Origin: Branchipolynoe longqiensis
Taxonomy: Eukaryota; Annelida; Polychaeta; Phyllodocida; Polynoidae
NCBI GenBank assembly: GCA_030323885.1
Contig: CM059203.1
Location: 4,030,001-4,094,000, forward strand
Direction: 5' to 3'
Length of the DNA: 64,000 nucleotides
Shown: positions 1-10,310 of the stretch, piece after piece
How positions within the stretch are numbered: position 1 is the stretch's first letter
Layout: each line of letters opens with the position of its first letter
The notes under the pieces: model-generated
The model's database searches: none
Told to the model about the DNA's origin: nothing
What the model saw: the letters and a program-made list of their open reading frames with translations, nothing else
Position numbers and translations under genes: made by a program

Positions 1-395
1 CTGATATCAACACACTCCCCACGCCTACCTGTCTATGTGGTTACTTGCCTGAGAGGTCAGTGCAGACCACTACACTCGTCCCCCTGGAATTGTAAGTCTT
101 GTAATGCTTACAATTACATACATACAGGCAATGCACTAACACATACATACACAGGGTAGGTTCAACAACCATACAGCGCAAAGCTTGTACAGGATCCTGG
201 TCACGGCAACCAGTGTCATGGGGGTGATGAAAATGGGAAATACTGCGCCTAGAGCGGGACTCGAACCCACATCTCTTTGCATTCCGGGCCAGTGTGCTAA
301 CCATTACACCACCTAGGCTCCCTGATATCAACACACTCCCCACGCCTACCTGTCTATGTGGTTACTTGCCTGAGAGGTCAGTGCAGACCACTACA
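1..395 (-). mobile_element. TRIM-like retroelement with tRNA-bearing LTRs, cut by window edge
   Basis: This is a minus-strand copy of the element seen complete at 38093-38594 and 48333-48835. Seen here: the last 74 bp of one LTR (1-74), an internal spacer (75-213) and a complete 182-bp LTR (214-395). The LTR ends are TGT...ACA when read on either strand. The spacer, read on the minus strand, begins with CTGGTTGCCGTGACC, which is close to the complement of the 3' end of tRNA-His. It ends with a purine tract (AGGGGGACGAG) right at the next LTR. There is no protein-coding capacity, so the element must depend on enzymes supplied in trans. The left target-site duplication lies outside the window. 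Confidence 0.8.
246..318 (-). other. tRNA-like Pol III unit inside the LTR
   Basis: A 73-nt tRNA-like sequence. It has a 7-bp acceptor stem (GCCTAGG with TCTAGGC, one wobble pair), an A box TGGTGTAATGG and a B box GGTTCGAGTCC, both matching the Pol III consensus fully. The D arm and A box resemble tRNA-Gln. The anticodon stem does not pair, so it is unlikely to be a working tRNA. A short T run follows downstream and could end a small Pol III transcript. Confidence 0.75.
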
Positions 396-617
396 CTATC
401 ATTGTCAGCACTAATAACCAAAGAGAGATGAGGATGGTGATGAACCTGAACATATAATGCTCAGAACTATATATGTATGTATATGTATCTCACTTGTAGT
501 ACTCATAGTAGATGGTAAATAAAATCAGGTCATATGTCACTGTTGTTTGTATCTTTGTGGACAATAATCACACTGGAGCCATGTGGAAGGTACTACAACT
601 GAACCTTATTTACTTAA

Positions 618-959
618 AGTTGCATAGTCCGATGAAAACATCAAATTTTCAAAAAACAAAACAATTATCCAGATTTGATTCTACATATCCAAGTTAGATA
701 CTGTTGCACATATTAAGCACTTCTCGCCATATAGAAGGGCATAAAGAGTCGATTTAATAGAACCTGTTACTGCAGAAGTGTATGGTGTCAGAGTGTTGGC
801 GTGCTTGCCAAAATTATTTGTGGATGGTTGCACTTCAAATATCTCAAAAGTTAGAAATTTAAAATAAAAGTTACTTCAAACTAAAGTAAGGGAGGCCATC
901 AATTTAATATATTTAACTCAGAAAATGACAGAAACTCAAGACCATTGGACTATGCAACT
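618..959 (+). mobile_element. MITE1, TTAA-target MITE, full-length copy
   Basis: A 342-bp non-coding element flanked by TTAA on both sides (614-617 and 960-963). It has inverted termini AGTTGCATAGTCCGATG... / ...CATTGGACTATGCAACT. TTAA target sites are typical of piggyBac and Kolobok transposases, so one of these probably mobilised it; the termini alone do not decide which. At least ten full or partial copies occur in this window. Immediately 3' lies an irregular GATTAATGTG-type repeat (about 975-1035). Confidence 0.85.
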
Positions 960-1048
960 TTAATGTAGATATGTGATTAATGTGTCTATTTGATTAATGT
1001 GTATATATATATTTGATTAGATTAATGTGGATGAACATACAAATGAAG

Positions 1049-1277
1049 ATTTCAGGTGCAAAACCACGTAAACGCCGATCCAAAAAATGATGTAAAATGA
1101 CAGATTTTTACCCGAAGCTATTTTTAATTCTCACAAATCACATTTTTCTTATGAAGAGATGGTTATGAAGCAATGAACAAAAATGGGTATGTAAAAGAAT
1201 GATCCTTCTGAAGGTTTTACTCTTATGTTTATCTCCATTTTCCGATTGGCGCTTATGGGGTTTTGCGTCTGAATTCT
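1049..1277. mobile_element. Small MITE with GCAAAACC inverted termini
   Basis: Inverted termini of about 28 bp (TTCAGGTGCAAAACCACGTAA... and the complement of ...GCGCTTATGGGGTTTTGCGTCTGAA) enclose about 170 bp of AT-rich non-coding DNA. No other copy is obvious in the window and the superfamily cannot be assigned. Confidence 0.55.
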
Positions 1278-1349
1278 TCAAATATATCTACATACGTATA
1301 CACATAAATACGGGGCTTAGCATTTGTTTGTTCAGGCTTTAAACATTGG

Positions 1350-1978
1350 TTCCTGGTCTAGTCAAACCAAAGTCATATAAAATTGATATGTGTCGCTTCC
1401 TAGCCTGGCGCTCGACATTTAAGCTGCATAGTCTGATGAAATATCAAATTTTCAAAACCAAACCATTTATCTAGATTTGATTTTACATATCTAACTTAGA
1501 TACTGATGCGGTTATTAAACATTTGTTTCTGCATAGAAGGCAATACTGAGTCAATTTAACAGAACCTGTTACTGCAGAAGTCTATGGTGTCAGAGTTTTG
1601 GTGTGCTTGCCAAAACTAATTTTCCATGTTTGCACTCAAAATATCTCAAAAGTTTACCATTTAAAATAAACGTAACCTTGAACTAATCTAAAGTAAATAC
1701 TAGTGATCGCTCTAATATATTTAGCTCAGGAAAAAATACAGAAATTCAAAGCCATCAGACTATGCAACTTTAATAGGATAGCGCAAGAACTGGTTAGATC
1801 AGTGTCAGGATAATGTGACTGAGTGGGATATCAGGTCATGGTGCTGGTGGCTTGATTTCCGAGTGGGGCAGCACTATAAAGTCATCATGAGCGTGCACTG
1901 TCACAAGTTGGTACCCGTCTTGATATGGCCTTAGATGTTGCCAGGACGTAAAACTTCAACAACCAACCAACCAACCAT
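1350..1978 (+). mobile_element. SINE-A copy split by a MITE1 insertion
   Basis: SINE-A sequence runs 1350-1418 (tRNA head missing) and resumes at 1770-1978. The interval is a MITE1 (1423-1769) flanked by TTAA. Other SINE-A copies read CATTAATAGG at this point, so the empty site contains TTAA and the insertion is directly readable. The tail is a CAAC-rich run, as in other copies. Confidence 0.8.
1423..1769 (+). mobile_element. MITE1 nested in SINE-A
   Basis: Full-length 347-bp MITE1 with termini GCTGCATAGTCTGATG... / ...CATCAGACTATGCAACT, flanked by TTAA (1419-1422, 1770-1773). It lies inside SINE-A and is therefore younger than that SINE. Confidence 0.85.
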
Positions 1979-3407
1979 GTCCAATCAATGTTGGTGCTTT
2001 CATCAGACAATACAGGTTTAACCTACAAATGGCTATGCAAGACCCATAGCATACTTTGCAAATCCCATGCCGCACTGCATGCTAATGGAATCTCGGCTTT
2101 AGGAGTACTTCCGGTTTAGACCTATCTTTGCGGTTGGCTGCACTGTTGCTAGGCATGCTGGGAATGACGGAAGTGGTGGAAGCGATGTGGAGGCAGGGAC
2201 AACTCGCTCGCTACTGTCGGAGAACTATGCAAAATTGGTTTCATTTGACTTGATTTTTTTTGTGTTTTTTTTTGTGATGGGTGTATTTATGCTGCCCATA
2301 ACGGTTAAGTTTAATGACTTGTTTTCGCCGCTACACAGCAATAGCCTTGTGACTCCCCTTCTTTTTTATCACTTTCAGTTGTTGTGTAGCTAACTACTGC
2401 ATGCATTCTTTCTCTGTTTGTAAGCATTCTCCCACATCCCCCGAACCTTTGTGAGTTTGTTCGTTCTACAATCGGATAATTGTTTGGTTACCAATAATGT
2501 CTTCACCTTGCTGTGTTATTGGACATTAGGTTTTGATTTTAAGTTTAAAGTTGACCTTTGGTCTGTATCATACCTAGCATATATACCCTCTAAAACGTTG
2601 CTTGAATTATCAGTGTATTTTCTATTTATTTATTTATTTATTTATCTGTGTTTCTTTTTCTTTTTTAATTCATTTTATTTGCTGTTTTCATTAGTCTAGC
2701 AATGCATTTAGCTCTCTTTTGATTAATGTTTTATATGTTTCTATTGTCCCTGTACTTCCTTCTTCTACTCCCAGTGTATTCCATTCCTTGCCTTCATGTA
2801 CTCGCTACTCCTCTCATATGATCTGTTTTTGGCTCTGTTTATTATCAGGATGTAATTAACTGGGGTATTATGTCTTAGTAGCATTTGAGGGATGGTACAT
2901 TCAGTCAGTTTAGTCCGATGATTGTAAGCTTTGACATAATGTTCATAAATATACCAGGTTTTTTTGGGTTTTTAAAATATTTTTATTGCGGCTGTATTTA
3001 TACTGTCCATAGCATATAAGCCCAGGTACCCAGGCTTGTTTTCAATGCTGGCCAGTTGTAGTGTTGGTGTTATCTTACCACACAGTGGCTGCTGATAAGG
3101 TATTTGATTGCCTGCATTTCAGTAGTAGATAATTGGTTGGTATGGTTAGTTGTGAAGTCCTACTACTAGTATTGGTCCTAGTGCTCGGTATTTTTTAAAA
3201 TTTCTTTTTATCAGAATAACCCACCTTAGTTCAGTTTAGTGTAACCTTTATTTTAAAGGGTTAACTTTGCAAATATTTAAAGTGAAAACATGTCAAGTAA
3301 ATTGTTGGCATGCAGTTTGAAATGCCACATACCGTAGGCTTCAGCAGTGACAGGTTCGATTAAATTAACACAGTATTCTGTCTATGTAGCAATACATAAT
3401 GAGCATA
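1979..3407. other. AT-rich stretch with no recognised gene
   Basis: Mostly T-rich, low-complexity DNA including a TTTA run near 2630. The short open frames here show no recognisable domain, and the T-rich bias explains their hydrophobic translations. No repeat family was recognised. Confidence 0.4.
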
Positions 3408-3654
3408 AAGTTGCATGGTCCGATGAAATATAATTTTGTCAAAATTAAAACAACTACCTACATTTGATCCTATATATCCAACTTAGATACTGGTGTATTA
3501 GCTAATGATTTGGGACAGCATATACAGAATAACCCGTGAATTTATAGCATCACCTCTTTGGACACTCACTTTGAAACACCCATTAGGCAGGGAGGCCATT
3601 AACCAATTAGGCCAATCTCATGACCTCATTATAGCCAAGTAGGCCTACTGTGCA

Positions 3655-4497
3655 GGGCCCATATGCATGGGTCGGTGTTAGCGAGCCAAAACGGTGTTTG
3701 GCGGGAATCCCCCGTTTAGCGGCGAAAAGTGGCATGCAAGCGTAAGTGATAGGCCTAACACCACAAGCTTAAACTAGGTTAAGCTAAGCCAGATACATAG
3801 CAGGTTTACAGGCGGTGTTAGGTATCAATTAGGCCCAAATCTATTCAATGCTATCATATTTAACAGAATTATGCAATAAGTGAAATTTCATCAAATTAAC
3901 CCTAAATTCAAAGCGATATTAACGCCGCAGCTACATCGGCGGGGATAGTAATATTGTCGAATCGACGAATGTACACAAAACAAATAGCAGTGCTCACCGT
4001 GAACAGGCTCAGCAATGACAAGGCTGCTGGTTCCCGGCCACCGAATCGGCGGCGATATTGTGCAATACCGGTGCTCGCCGGCAACAGGCTCACCCGTAAC
4101 AAGGCTGCTGGTTCCCGGCCACCGAATCGGCGGCGATATTGGGAAATAACGGTGCTCGCCAGGAACAGGCTCACCAGTAACAAGGCTAGCCAGTGCCCTG
4201 TGGTCGTAGCTACCGATTAGGCCCAAATCTATTCAATGCTATCATATTTAACAAAATTACATACTCTAAAAGTGAAATTTGATCAAATTAACTGCATATT
4301 CGAACCGATAAAAGCGATATTAACGCTGCCGCTACAGAGGGATTTCCCAAATCTATAAATAGCTGCATGTTTAGCTATCATGAAAGTGTTAGGCGCATCT
4401 ACATACCGCTTGACATAATTCCTGACCTCAGTGATAGCTAAATGGTGTCAGGCTTTAACACCAAATGTCGCTAACACCGCATCATGCATATGGCCCC
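3655..4497. mobile_element. S3 foldback element, copy a
   Basis: Terminal inverted repeats GGGCCCATATGCATGGGTCGGTGTTAG / complement of CTAACACCGCATCATGCATATGGCCCC. The interior is built from GTGTTAG/TTAGCTAT-type words and contains the S3 core (AATTAACCCTAAATTC... with GATATTAACGCCGC). A three-fold tandem repeat of about 85 bp (about 3985-4200) carries GCTGGTTCCCGGCCACCGAA. The open frames across that repeat are artefacts of the repeat. Confidence 0.65.
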
Positions 4498-4519
4498 AGG
4501 GCCATACATAGGATTAGTA

Positions 4520-4556
4520 GGTCATCTCACATCACATGGTCATCGTGAGATGACCA
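4520..4556. repeat. Short inverted repeat between two S3 elements
   Basis: GGTCATCTCAC and its complement GTGAGATGACC form an 11-bp-arm hairpin with about 14 bp between the arms. It sits in the gap between two S3 elements. Confidence 0.5.
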
Positions 4557-4559
4557 TCT

Positions 4560-5295
4560 GGGCCCGTATGCACGAATCGGGGTTAGGCTTAGCCGGAGCT
4601 AAGGCACTAGCCGCGGTTAGCTACCTCGGGGTAGTGGCGGTTGGAGAGGTGTGTGAATTGGTATGCACAAATGTACTAGCCGCGGCGGATAGCTAACCGT
4701 GAGTTTATTTATAGATTTGGGAATTCCCTCCAGTCGACAATATGAATATCGCCGCCGTTACGGCATCAGCGTTAATCTCGCTTCGATTTTAGGGTTAATA
4801 TAATGAAATTTCACGATTTTCCTATGTAATTCTGTTAAATGTGACAGCATTTAATAGATTTGGGCGTAATATATTCCCGCCGATTTGGCAGCGGCCATGT
4901 TTGGTTGAAGTTTGGACAGTATGGATATCGACGTCGCTGCGGCGGCGGCGATTTGTTTACTTTACACTCGTCGATTCGAAAATATTAATATCGCGGCAGT
5001 TACAGCATCAGCGTTAATCTCGCTTCAGATTTAGGGTTAAATTGATCAAATTTCACTTATTGCGTATTTAATTCTGTCAAATATGATCGCATTCAATAGA
5101 TTGAGACCCACACACGCACACTAACCGCACCGGATAGGCCCTAAACCCAACTCAGAAGGTGGTTTAGCTTAGCCGCGGTTAAATCACGCGGTTAGCGCTA
5201 ACTCCGATTGGTGCATACCGAATTTTCACATTTAGCCCTGCGGGGATACCTTAGCCGCGGTTAAGGCCCTAACACCGATTGGTGCATACGGGCCC
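4560..5295. mobile_element. S3 foldback element, copy b
   Basis: Inverted termini GGGCCCGTATGCACGAATCGG... / complement of CCGATTGGTGCATACGGGCC. The interior words are CCGCGGTTAG variants. The S3 core appears twice in direct orientation (about 4730-4865 and 4975-5100), each with TTAGGGTTAA and a GCGTTAATCTCGCTTC block. There is no coding capacity. Confidence 0.65.
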
Positions 5296-5478
5296 AGGGT
5301 GATAGCCGCAGGACTTTTGGCAAGCTTGTCAAAATTATTTTGGGTTCTTTCAGCTCAAATTGGTCCAAAACTAGCCATTTTTCATCAAATTTAATCGGGA
5401 CTAATGCTTATTAGGATATAATGGTCAACCTGAGCTATTTATCTCAAATATGACTAACAAATTCAAACCCCATCAGAC

Positions 5479-5887
5479 TTAGATAAAAGATTCACCCAGT
5501 ACTTGTAGTACACGGGTGAAGGACAACGTAGTGTAAATACGGGCGAAAATAGCGTTAGTATGGAACATGAACTAGAAACTGTGGCTCCAGTATCAAAAGG
5601 CTACCCATATAGGCACAGAGTTGGTGAAATGGGAGAGAATGCAAAAAGACAAGATGGCGGCGCTAGAACGCCGTCGATTTCAATTTTAAATCTTATTAAA
5701 CTAGATATTACATTATATTTTTCAACTCAAAGGTAGCGGGCTATCAATAAGACATATGTAAAGAATAATTGTTGCTTCTTAGATTGTGAAATTAGGCTCT
5801 CATTTCCTTAACCCGCTTTTTCGACTGTTTTTATATAGGGTTGGTATTCACCCGTGTACTGTGAGTACGGGGTGAATACTTTATCTA
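5479..5887. mobile_element. MITE2 (8-bp TSD, hAT-type) inserted in MITE1
   Basis: A 409-bp element with termini TTAGATAAAAGATTCACCC / complement of GGGGTGAATACTTTATCTA. It is flanked by CATCAGAC (5471-5478) and CATCGGAC (5888-5895). These correspond to a single CATCGGAC in the MITE1 consensus, so the 8-bp target-site duplication can be read directly. An 8-bp duplication points to a hAT-like transposase, which is an inference. Confidence 0.75.
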
Positions 5888-6008
5888 CATCGGACTATGC
5901 AGCTTTAATAAGTGCATCAGTATCTAAGTTAGATATAGATCAAATGTAGTAAGTGTCTCGGTTTAGAAAATTTGATATTTTCATTGGACTATGCAGCTTT
6001 AAACAATC

Positions 6009-6353
6009 GTTTGTTGTTTTGTTTGTTGTTGTTTTACTTCCTACCAACATCTATGGTCATATCAGGACGGGTACTGACTTGTGACTGTGCACTCATGGCC
6101 ACTTTATAGTGTTGCCCTACTGGGAGACCAGGCCACCAGCACCTTGACCTGATATCCCACTCAGTCACATTATCCTGACACTGAGCCACTCAGTCCTTGC
6201 CCTATCCTAATAATGCCGAGTGCCAGGCTAGGAAGCGACAATTATCAATTTTTAAGTCATTGGTTTGACTTGACCAGGGTTCGAACCCACGATCCCATGG
6301 TCTACCAACACGGGAGACGGACGCTCTAACTCGATCGGCCATCCTGTCTGGTT
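6009..6353 (-). mobile_element. SINE-A, full-length, minus strand
   Basis: A complete tRNA-derived SINE. Its minus-strand head contains a B box GGTTCGAACCC followed by the SINE-A body and a TTGTTGTT-type tail at the left end. An 11-bp target-site duplication TTTAAACAATC flanks it (5998-6008 and 6354-6364), which supports LINE-machinery retrotransposition. Confidence 0.85.
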
Positions 6354-6505
6354 TTTAAACAATCATAATAAGGCACATTCTGAGAAGGACCCCTTATGTC
6401 TTTGTTCATTTCTCTAACCGACTAATCCACTCGGAGTTGTCTATTTCAGAGATATATTCTAGAACATGTCATTGGCGCTCTTGTAATTATAGAAAATTTG
6501 CCACA

Positions 6506-7045
6506 TTGTCTTGAGGTCGCTCATTCGGTGTCATTGCTGGACACGGCAGGCTCAAGGCCGAAGCCCTCCCCCCACCCCCCTGCCACTACTGTGGTGGTGG
6601 TGGGGGGCGGGTGAGTGATGCGGGGGAGGGAGAGGGGGGGAAGCCATCTTCCCCCCTCCAGCCTATATAACAACTCCTGCCAGCCATCACGGCCAGACAC
6701 TATCCTGGGGTCTTCCGGAGCCACCGAAGCTGGTCAGTCTTCTCCAAACGCCCGCACTGACCACTTCCCACCTCCAATTTCCCCACCTCTACTGTTATCT
6801 CATATTTTTATCATTAACAATTGCTATTGTACTTTAACGTAATTGATTACTCGTTTGTTAAATCGTTCACATGACTCATATGCCCTCATCACATTTCATT
6901 TTCCCAATATATCGGGGCCTTCGCTCGTTCGCTTCTTGCCCGATGATACACAGTCAATGTACATGCCGCCGGGCGGGCAGCGCCTGAATAAAAGCCTTGA
7001 TTAACCCACTCATGCCTCTGAGTCAGCTGTGTCCGTGAGCAATGA
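6506..7045 (+). mobile_element. Putative solo LTR, family L1, copy 1
   Basis: About 540 bp, also present at 25495-26180. It has a TATATAA box at about 6664, followed 300 bp later by AATAAA (about 6988). This is the promoter-plus-polyadenylation layout of an LTR. The ends shared by the two copies are CATTGTCTTGA and GTGAGCAATG. The exact termini and target duplication are unclear. No internal retroelement genes are present nearby. The short open frames on both strands are not genes. Confidence 0.55.
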
Positions 7046-7345
7046 AAAATAATTGCAGAAACCCAAGACTACCAGGCTATGCAACTTTAACACCCCCCCC
7101 CCCACCCTCAGAACAAGATCATTTTGAGTTTCTGCCATATTAAAAATTTAATGTATTAGATTGATCGCTATAATCTACATAATTTATTGTGGAGTAATTT
7201 TTTTTTTTAAAGGATAAATGACTAATTTTGTGTAGATCTATTTTTGAACTGAACACATTAAAAATATTGTTCATGTCTCCCACTGAAATTCTGGCCATCA
7301 TGGGCTTGCATGACTTGCAGCAGTAACAGGTTCTATCAAATTGAT
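7046..7345 (-). mobile_element. Degenerate MITE1 fragments around a poly-C run
   Basis: A MITE1 end (GGCTATGCAACTTTAA, about 7076-7091) abuts a C-rich run (7092-7106). A second, reverse-oriented and degraded MITE1 continues to about 7343, where SINE-A has inserted. Confidence 0.5.
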
Positions 7346-7354
7346 CTAATAGTC

Positions 7355-7695
7355 CTAGCAGATGGGATGGCCGAATGAGTTAGAGCGTCTGTCACCCGTG
7401 TTGGTAGATCGTGGGGTCATGGGTTCGAACCCTGGTCGAGTCAAACCAATGACTTAAAAATTTATACTTGTCACTTCCTAACCAGGCACTCGGCATTATT
7501 AGGACAGGGCAAGGACTGGTGTGCTCAGTGTCAGGATAATGTGACTGAGTGGGATACCAGGTCATGATGCTGGCAGCCTGGTTTCCCAGTGGGACAGCAC
7601 TATAAATTTGCCATGAGTGCGCACTGTTACAAGTCGGTACCCGTCCTGATATGACCTTATATGTTGCTGGGATGTAAAACAACAACAAACAAACA
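7355..7695 (+). mobile_element. SINE-A, full-length, reference copy
   Basis: A 341-bp SINE. Its tRNA-like head has A box TGGCCGAATGA and B box GGTTCGAACCC, followed by a body with conserved blocks GTGTCAGGATAATGTGACTG and CACTGTTACAAGTCGGTACC, and a tail of AACAACAAACAAAC. The 11-bp target-site duplication ATCTAATAGTC lies at 7344-7354 and 7696-7706. It does not encode protein. Confidence 0.9.
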
Positions 7696-7832
7696 ATCTA
7701 ATAGTCATTTAAATGCCCTCGTACCCATGAACTGGGCTCCCAGGTATGGGTTTAATAGCACCACTGCCTTGTGGTTACCATTCGTTTGGTAAAGGCTAAG
7801 GGCGTAAACCCTGAAATAAAATGGAGTGGAGC

Positions 7833-8251
7833 TAGATAAAAGATTCACCTGGTACTTGTAGTACACGGGTGAAGATCAGCCTTATATAAAAACAGTAGAA
7901 AAATCGGGCTAATGAAATGAGTCTTTAGGAGAGCCTAATTTCTCAATCTAAGAAGCAACATTTATTCTTTGTATATGTCTTCATGTTTACCCGCTACTTT
8001 TGAGTTGGAAAATATAATAAAACATATACTTTAATGCAATTTAAAAGTGAAATCGACGGCATTCTCTGGACGCCATCTTGTCTTTTTGCATTCTCGCCCA
8101 TTTCACCAACTCTGTGCCTATATGAGTAGCCATTTGATACTGGAGCCACAGTTTCTAGTTCATGTTCCATACTAAACCTATTTTCGCCCGTATTTACACT
8201 ACGTTGTCCTTCACCCGTGTACTACAAGTACCAGGTGAATCTTTTATCTAG
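7833..8251. mobile_element. MITE2, complete copy
   Basis: A 419-bp element with near-perfect inverted termini TAGATAAAAGATTCACCTGG / complement of CCAGGTGAATCTTTTATCTA. The 8-bp target-site duplication AGTGGAGC is exact (7825-7832 and 8252-8259). The interior is the reverse of the 5479-5887 copy, including an AAGATGGCGGC-like segment. Confidence 0.85.
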
Positions 8252-8558
8252 AGTGGAGCCTGATAGGCAGTCTACCGTTGTACGCAAAACTTCTCTTGCA
8301 GCTCCTGCGGTCGACCTGGTACCAAACAAACTTATTCTTCCTCTCCTTTGGATCATACCAGTTAGACCGAGAGCGGGATTCTGATGTCTGGGCAGCGCAG
8401 TTTCTCCATACACATTGCCCAGGCTAGCGCCCCGGAGAGAAAACTACTCTACTGGCGCTACTCCATAGTCTGCAAAACTGAAGGATGCCAACAAAGCAAT
8501 AGTTTCATATTAAATGCACCAGTATCTAACTTCTATTGATTGATTGGTGGTTGCTTTA

Positions 8559-9328
8559 TGGCCCTGTCACACTACGACGTGACTATGTCAGCGTAACCAC
8601 AACGTGAAAATAATGATATCACGTCGAAGTTATCGGCGTAATATGCAAATTGTGGACGTGAATGCCGCGTAGTTGACGTGAGCGTAACGTGAAAGTAACG
8701 TCGGTGTACGTCGTGATGTTAGCTGTAACGTGACAACGTTAGAGGGGAGGGGTAATTGGCGACGTGACCGGGCGTTAGTGTAACGTGAGCATAACGTCGC
8801 CGTAACGGGTGTGACGTGAACGTAACGTGACCGTAACGTGACCGTAACGTGACCGTAACGTGACCGTAACGTGACCGTAACGTGACCGTAACGTGACCGT
8901 AACGTGACCGTAACGTGACCGTAATGTGACCGTGATGTGACCGTAACGTGACCGTAACGTGACCGTAACGTGACCGTAACGTGCAAAACGCTGCCCACAC
9001 GTTGCTCCCACCCGGGCCGTCGGTCTGATGTGACATAACGTGACTCTAACGTCATTTACGCTGCTATAACGATCGCGGAACGTCTACCTAACGTCATTGT
9101 CACGTCATCCCGACGTAACGGCTTCACGTCGAGATACGTCGAAAGTTTTGAACAGGTTCAAAACCTCGACGCGCGCCGACGTAACACGACGTAACATGAC
9201 GTAGCTCGACGTCACTCTAACGTCATTATGACGTCATCATAACGTAACCCAACGTACGGCAACGTAATGACGAAAAATCATCACGTTAGGCTCACGTTGG
9301 CTCGTTACGTCGTAGTGTGACAGGGGTA
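8559..9328. mobile_element. S1 word-built inverted-repeat element, copy a (ACGT word)
   Basis: Inverted termini GGCCCTGTCACACTACGACGT / complement of ACGTCGTAGTGTGACAGGGG, flanked by TA (8557-8558, 9329-9330). Removing it restores a continuous LINE tail, so the TA duplication is supported. The interior consists almost wholly of CGTAACGTGAC-like words, with a core near-palindrome GTTTTGAACAGGTTCAAAAC (9145-9164). The minus-strand open frames of about 140 aa come from the 11-bp repeat and are not genes. Confidence 0.8.
8814..8984. repeat. 11-bp minisatellite inside S1-a
   Basis: About 15 near-identical copies of CGTAACGTGAC in tandem, period 11 bp. This is a local expansion of the element's own word. 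Confidence 0.85.
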
Positions 9329-9424
9329 TAACGCCGTGTCGGCAGCATAGGCCATATTCACGGCGAGAATTGTTTGTTTTTTTATTCAACCATCGCTTTT
9401 ACACGATGCAAAAGCACAGAATCA

Positions 9425-9515
9425 ATTTTCTGTCAGTAGTCGGATATTTAGGATCAAATGTAAGCAAGTGCTTAGCTTAAAACATTTCACGGTTTTATTA
9501 AATTATGCAGTTTTA
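9425..9515 (+). mobile_element. MITE1 fragment
   Basis: The segment GGATCAAATGTAAGCAAGTG ... TTATTAAATTATGCAGTTTTA matches the MITE1-related stretch at 20560-20640. Both ends are degraded. Confidence 0.4.
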
Positions 9516-9546
9516 CTTTTATAATTCTTCCCCATTCCCCCCACCT

Positions 9547-10105
9547 GCCGTCCCGGTTTCAAATCTCCGCTGGTTTAAAACCTACACTATCGCGCTGCGC
9601 ATACGTCAAAATCGAACGGCATTTCCACCAGATTAGGACTGTTGAGTAAGACAGTTTATGTTAAGATTAAGACAGTTTATGTTGCCAAATGGCTACAATG
9701 TTGCTACAATGGCAGCATTTCCGCCAGATTAAGACCGTTGAGTAAGACAGTTTATGTTAAGATTAAGACAGTTTATGTTGTCACCACAATGATGCCTGAA
9801 CAGTCTCCTTGCCTAATAAGATTTCAGGCCCACACAGAGAATGTGGAACTCCTGATAAAGTATTGAGGACTCGGACAAAGCCAAAAGGCGCAAACAACGA
9901 TGTCAGAAAATTTATAAAACAATAATTAAAATAACCCCCCTCCAAATGCTAAAAACGTGCAAGGCGAATGTGTAGGTTTTAAACCAGCAGACTTTTAAAA
10001 CCGTAACACGCTGCAGTTTGAAAGCGCCGTTTGATGTTGATGTATGCACGGAGCGAAGGTGTAGGTTTTAAACCAGCGGAGATTTAAAACCGCGACACCG
10101 GCCAC
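9547..10105. mobile_element. Inverted-repeat element with CTCCGCTGGTTTAAAACC termini
   Basis: The segment CGGTTTCAAATCTCCGCTGG...TTTAAAACCTACAC at about 9552-9588 is inverted at about 10058-10100. A third, partial copy lies at about 9970-10010. Inside is an approximately 85-bp tandem duplication (about 9626-9780) containing GAGTAAGACAGTTTATGTTA. No coding capacity or superfamily was recognised. Confidence 0.55.
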
Positions 10106-10143
10106 ACGCCACGTGACTCTGGCTGCCTTGTTTTCACCATTCT

Positions 10144-10157
10144 CCGCTAGGCGGCGC
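10144..10157 (+). promoter_or_regulatory. CTCF-like motif (one mismatch)
   Basis: CCGCTAGGCGGCGC matches the animal CTCF core CCRSYAGRKGGCRS at 13 of 14 positions. It lies about 50 bp upstream of a composite E-box/ETS motif. This is sequence resemblance only. Confidence 0.35.
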
Positions 10158-10203
10158 CACCCATTAGCGCCGTGTATACGTCATAGCCACATCATGTACG
10201 CCG

Positions 10204-10219
10204 TCACGTGACCGGAAGT
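10204..10219 (+). promoter_or_regulatory. Composite E-box plus ETS motif
   Basis: TCACGTGACCGGAAGT joins a CACGTG E-box to an ETS core GGAAGT. A partial NRF1-like CATGCGCAGT follows at about 10238. The surroundings are CpG-rich. A near-identical composite lies at 22186-22202, also beside a CTCF-like motif. A promoter is possible but no gene is visible downstream. Confidence 0.35.
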
Positions 10220-10310
10220 GGGCCTTACGGCGGCGAACATGCGCAGTGTGAGTGGCAAAGCGGGTAATGAACACGTGGGCGAGTAAGTGACTGGGGTTTC
10301 AGGTTCTAGC

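Larger units (their letters stand above)
3408..5908 (+). mobile_element. Degenerate MITE1 broken up by three nested insertions
   Basis: The 5' end (TAAAGTTGCATGGTCCGATG) lies near 3408. The 3' portion resumes at about 5300 (TTTTGGCAAGCTTGTCAAAA) and ends near 5908 with CGGACTATGCAGCTTTAA. Between them sit two S3 foldback elements (3655-4497, 4560-5295) and one MITE2 (5479-5887). A second, partial MITE1 in the opposite orientation follows to about 6000. Confidence 0.55.
8532..9430 (-). mobile_element. LINE 3' tail (minus) split by an S1 element
   Basis: The blocks 8532-8558 (GATTGATTGGTGGTTGCTTTA) and 9329 to about 9400 (ACGCCGTGTCGG ... CAACCATCGCTTTTACA) together are the reverse complement of the 3' end of the LINE at 22.8-23.9 kb. 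An S1 element sits between them. Only the 3' UTR and the (AATC)n tail are present, as in a severely 5'-truncated copy. Confidence 0.65.

Noticed and set aside
246..318. Functional tRNA-Gln gene
   Set aside because: The anticodon stem does not pair, and the sequence recurs inside every LTR of a mobile element.
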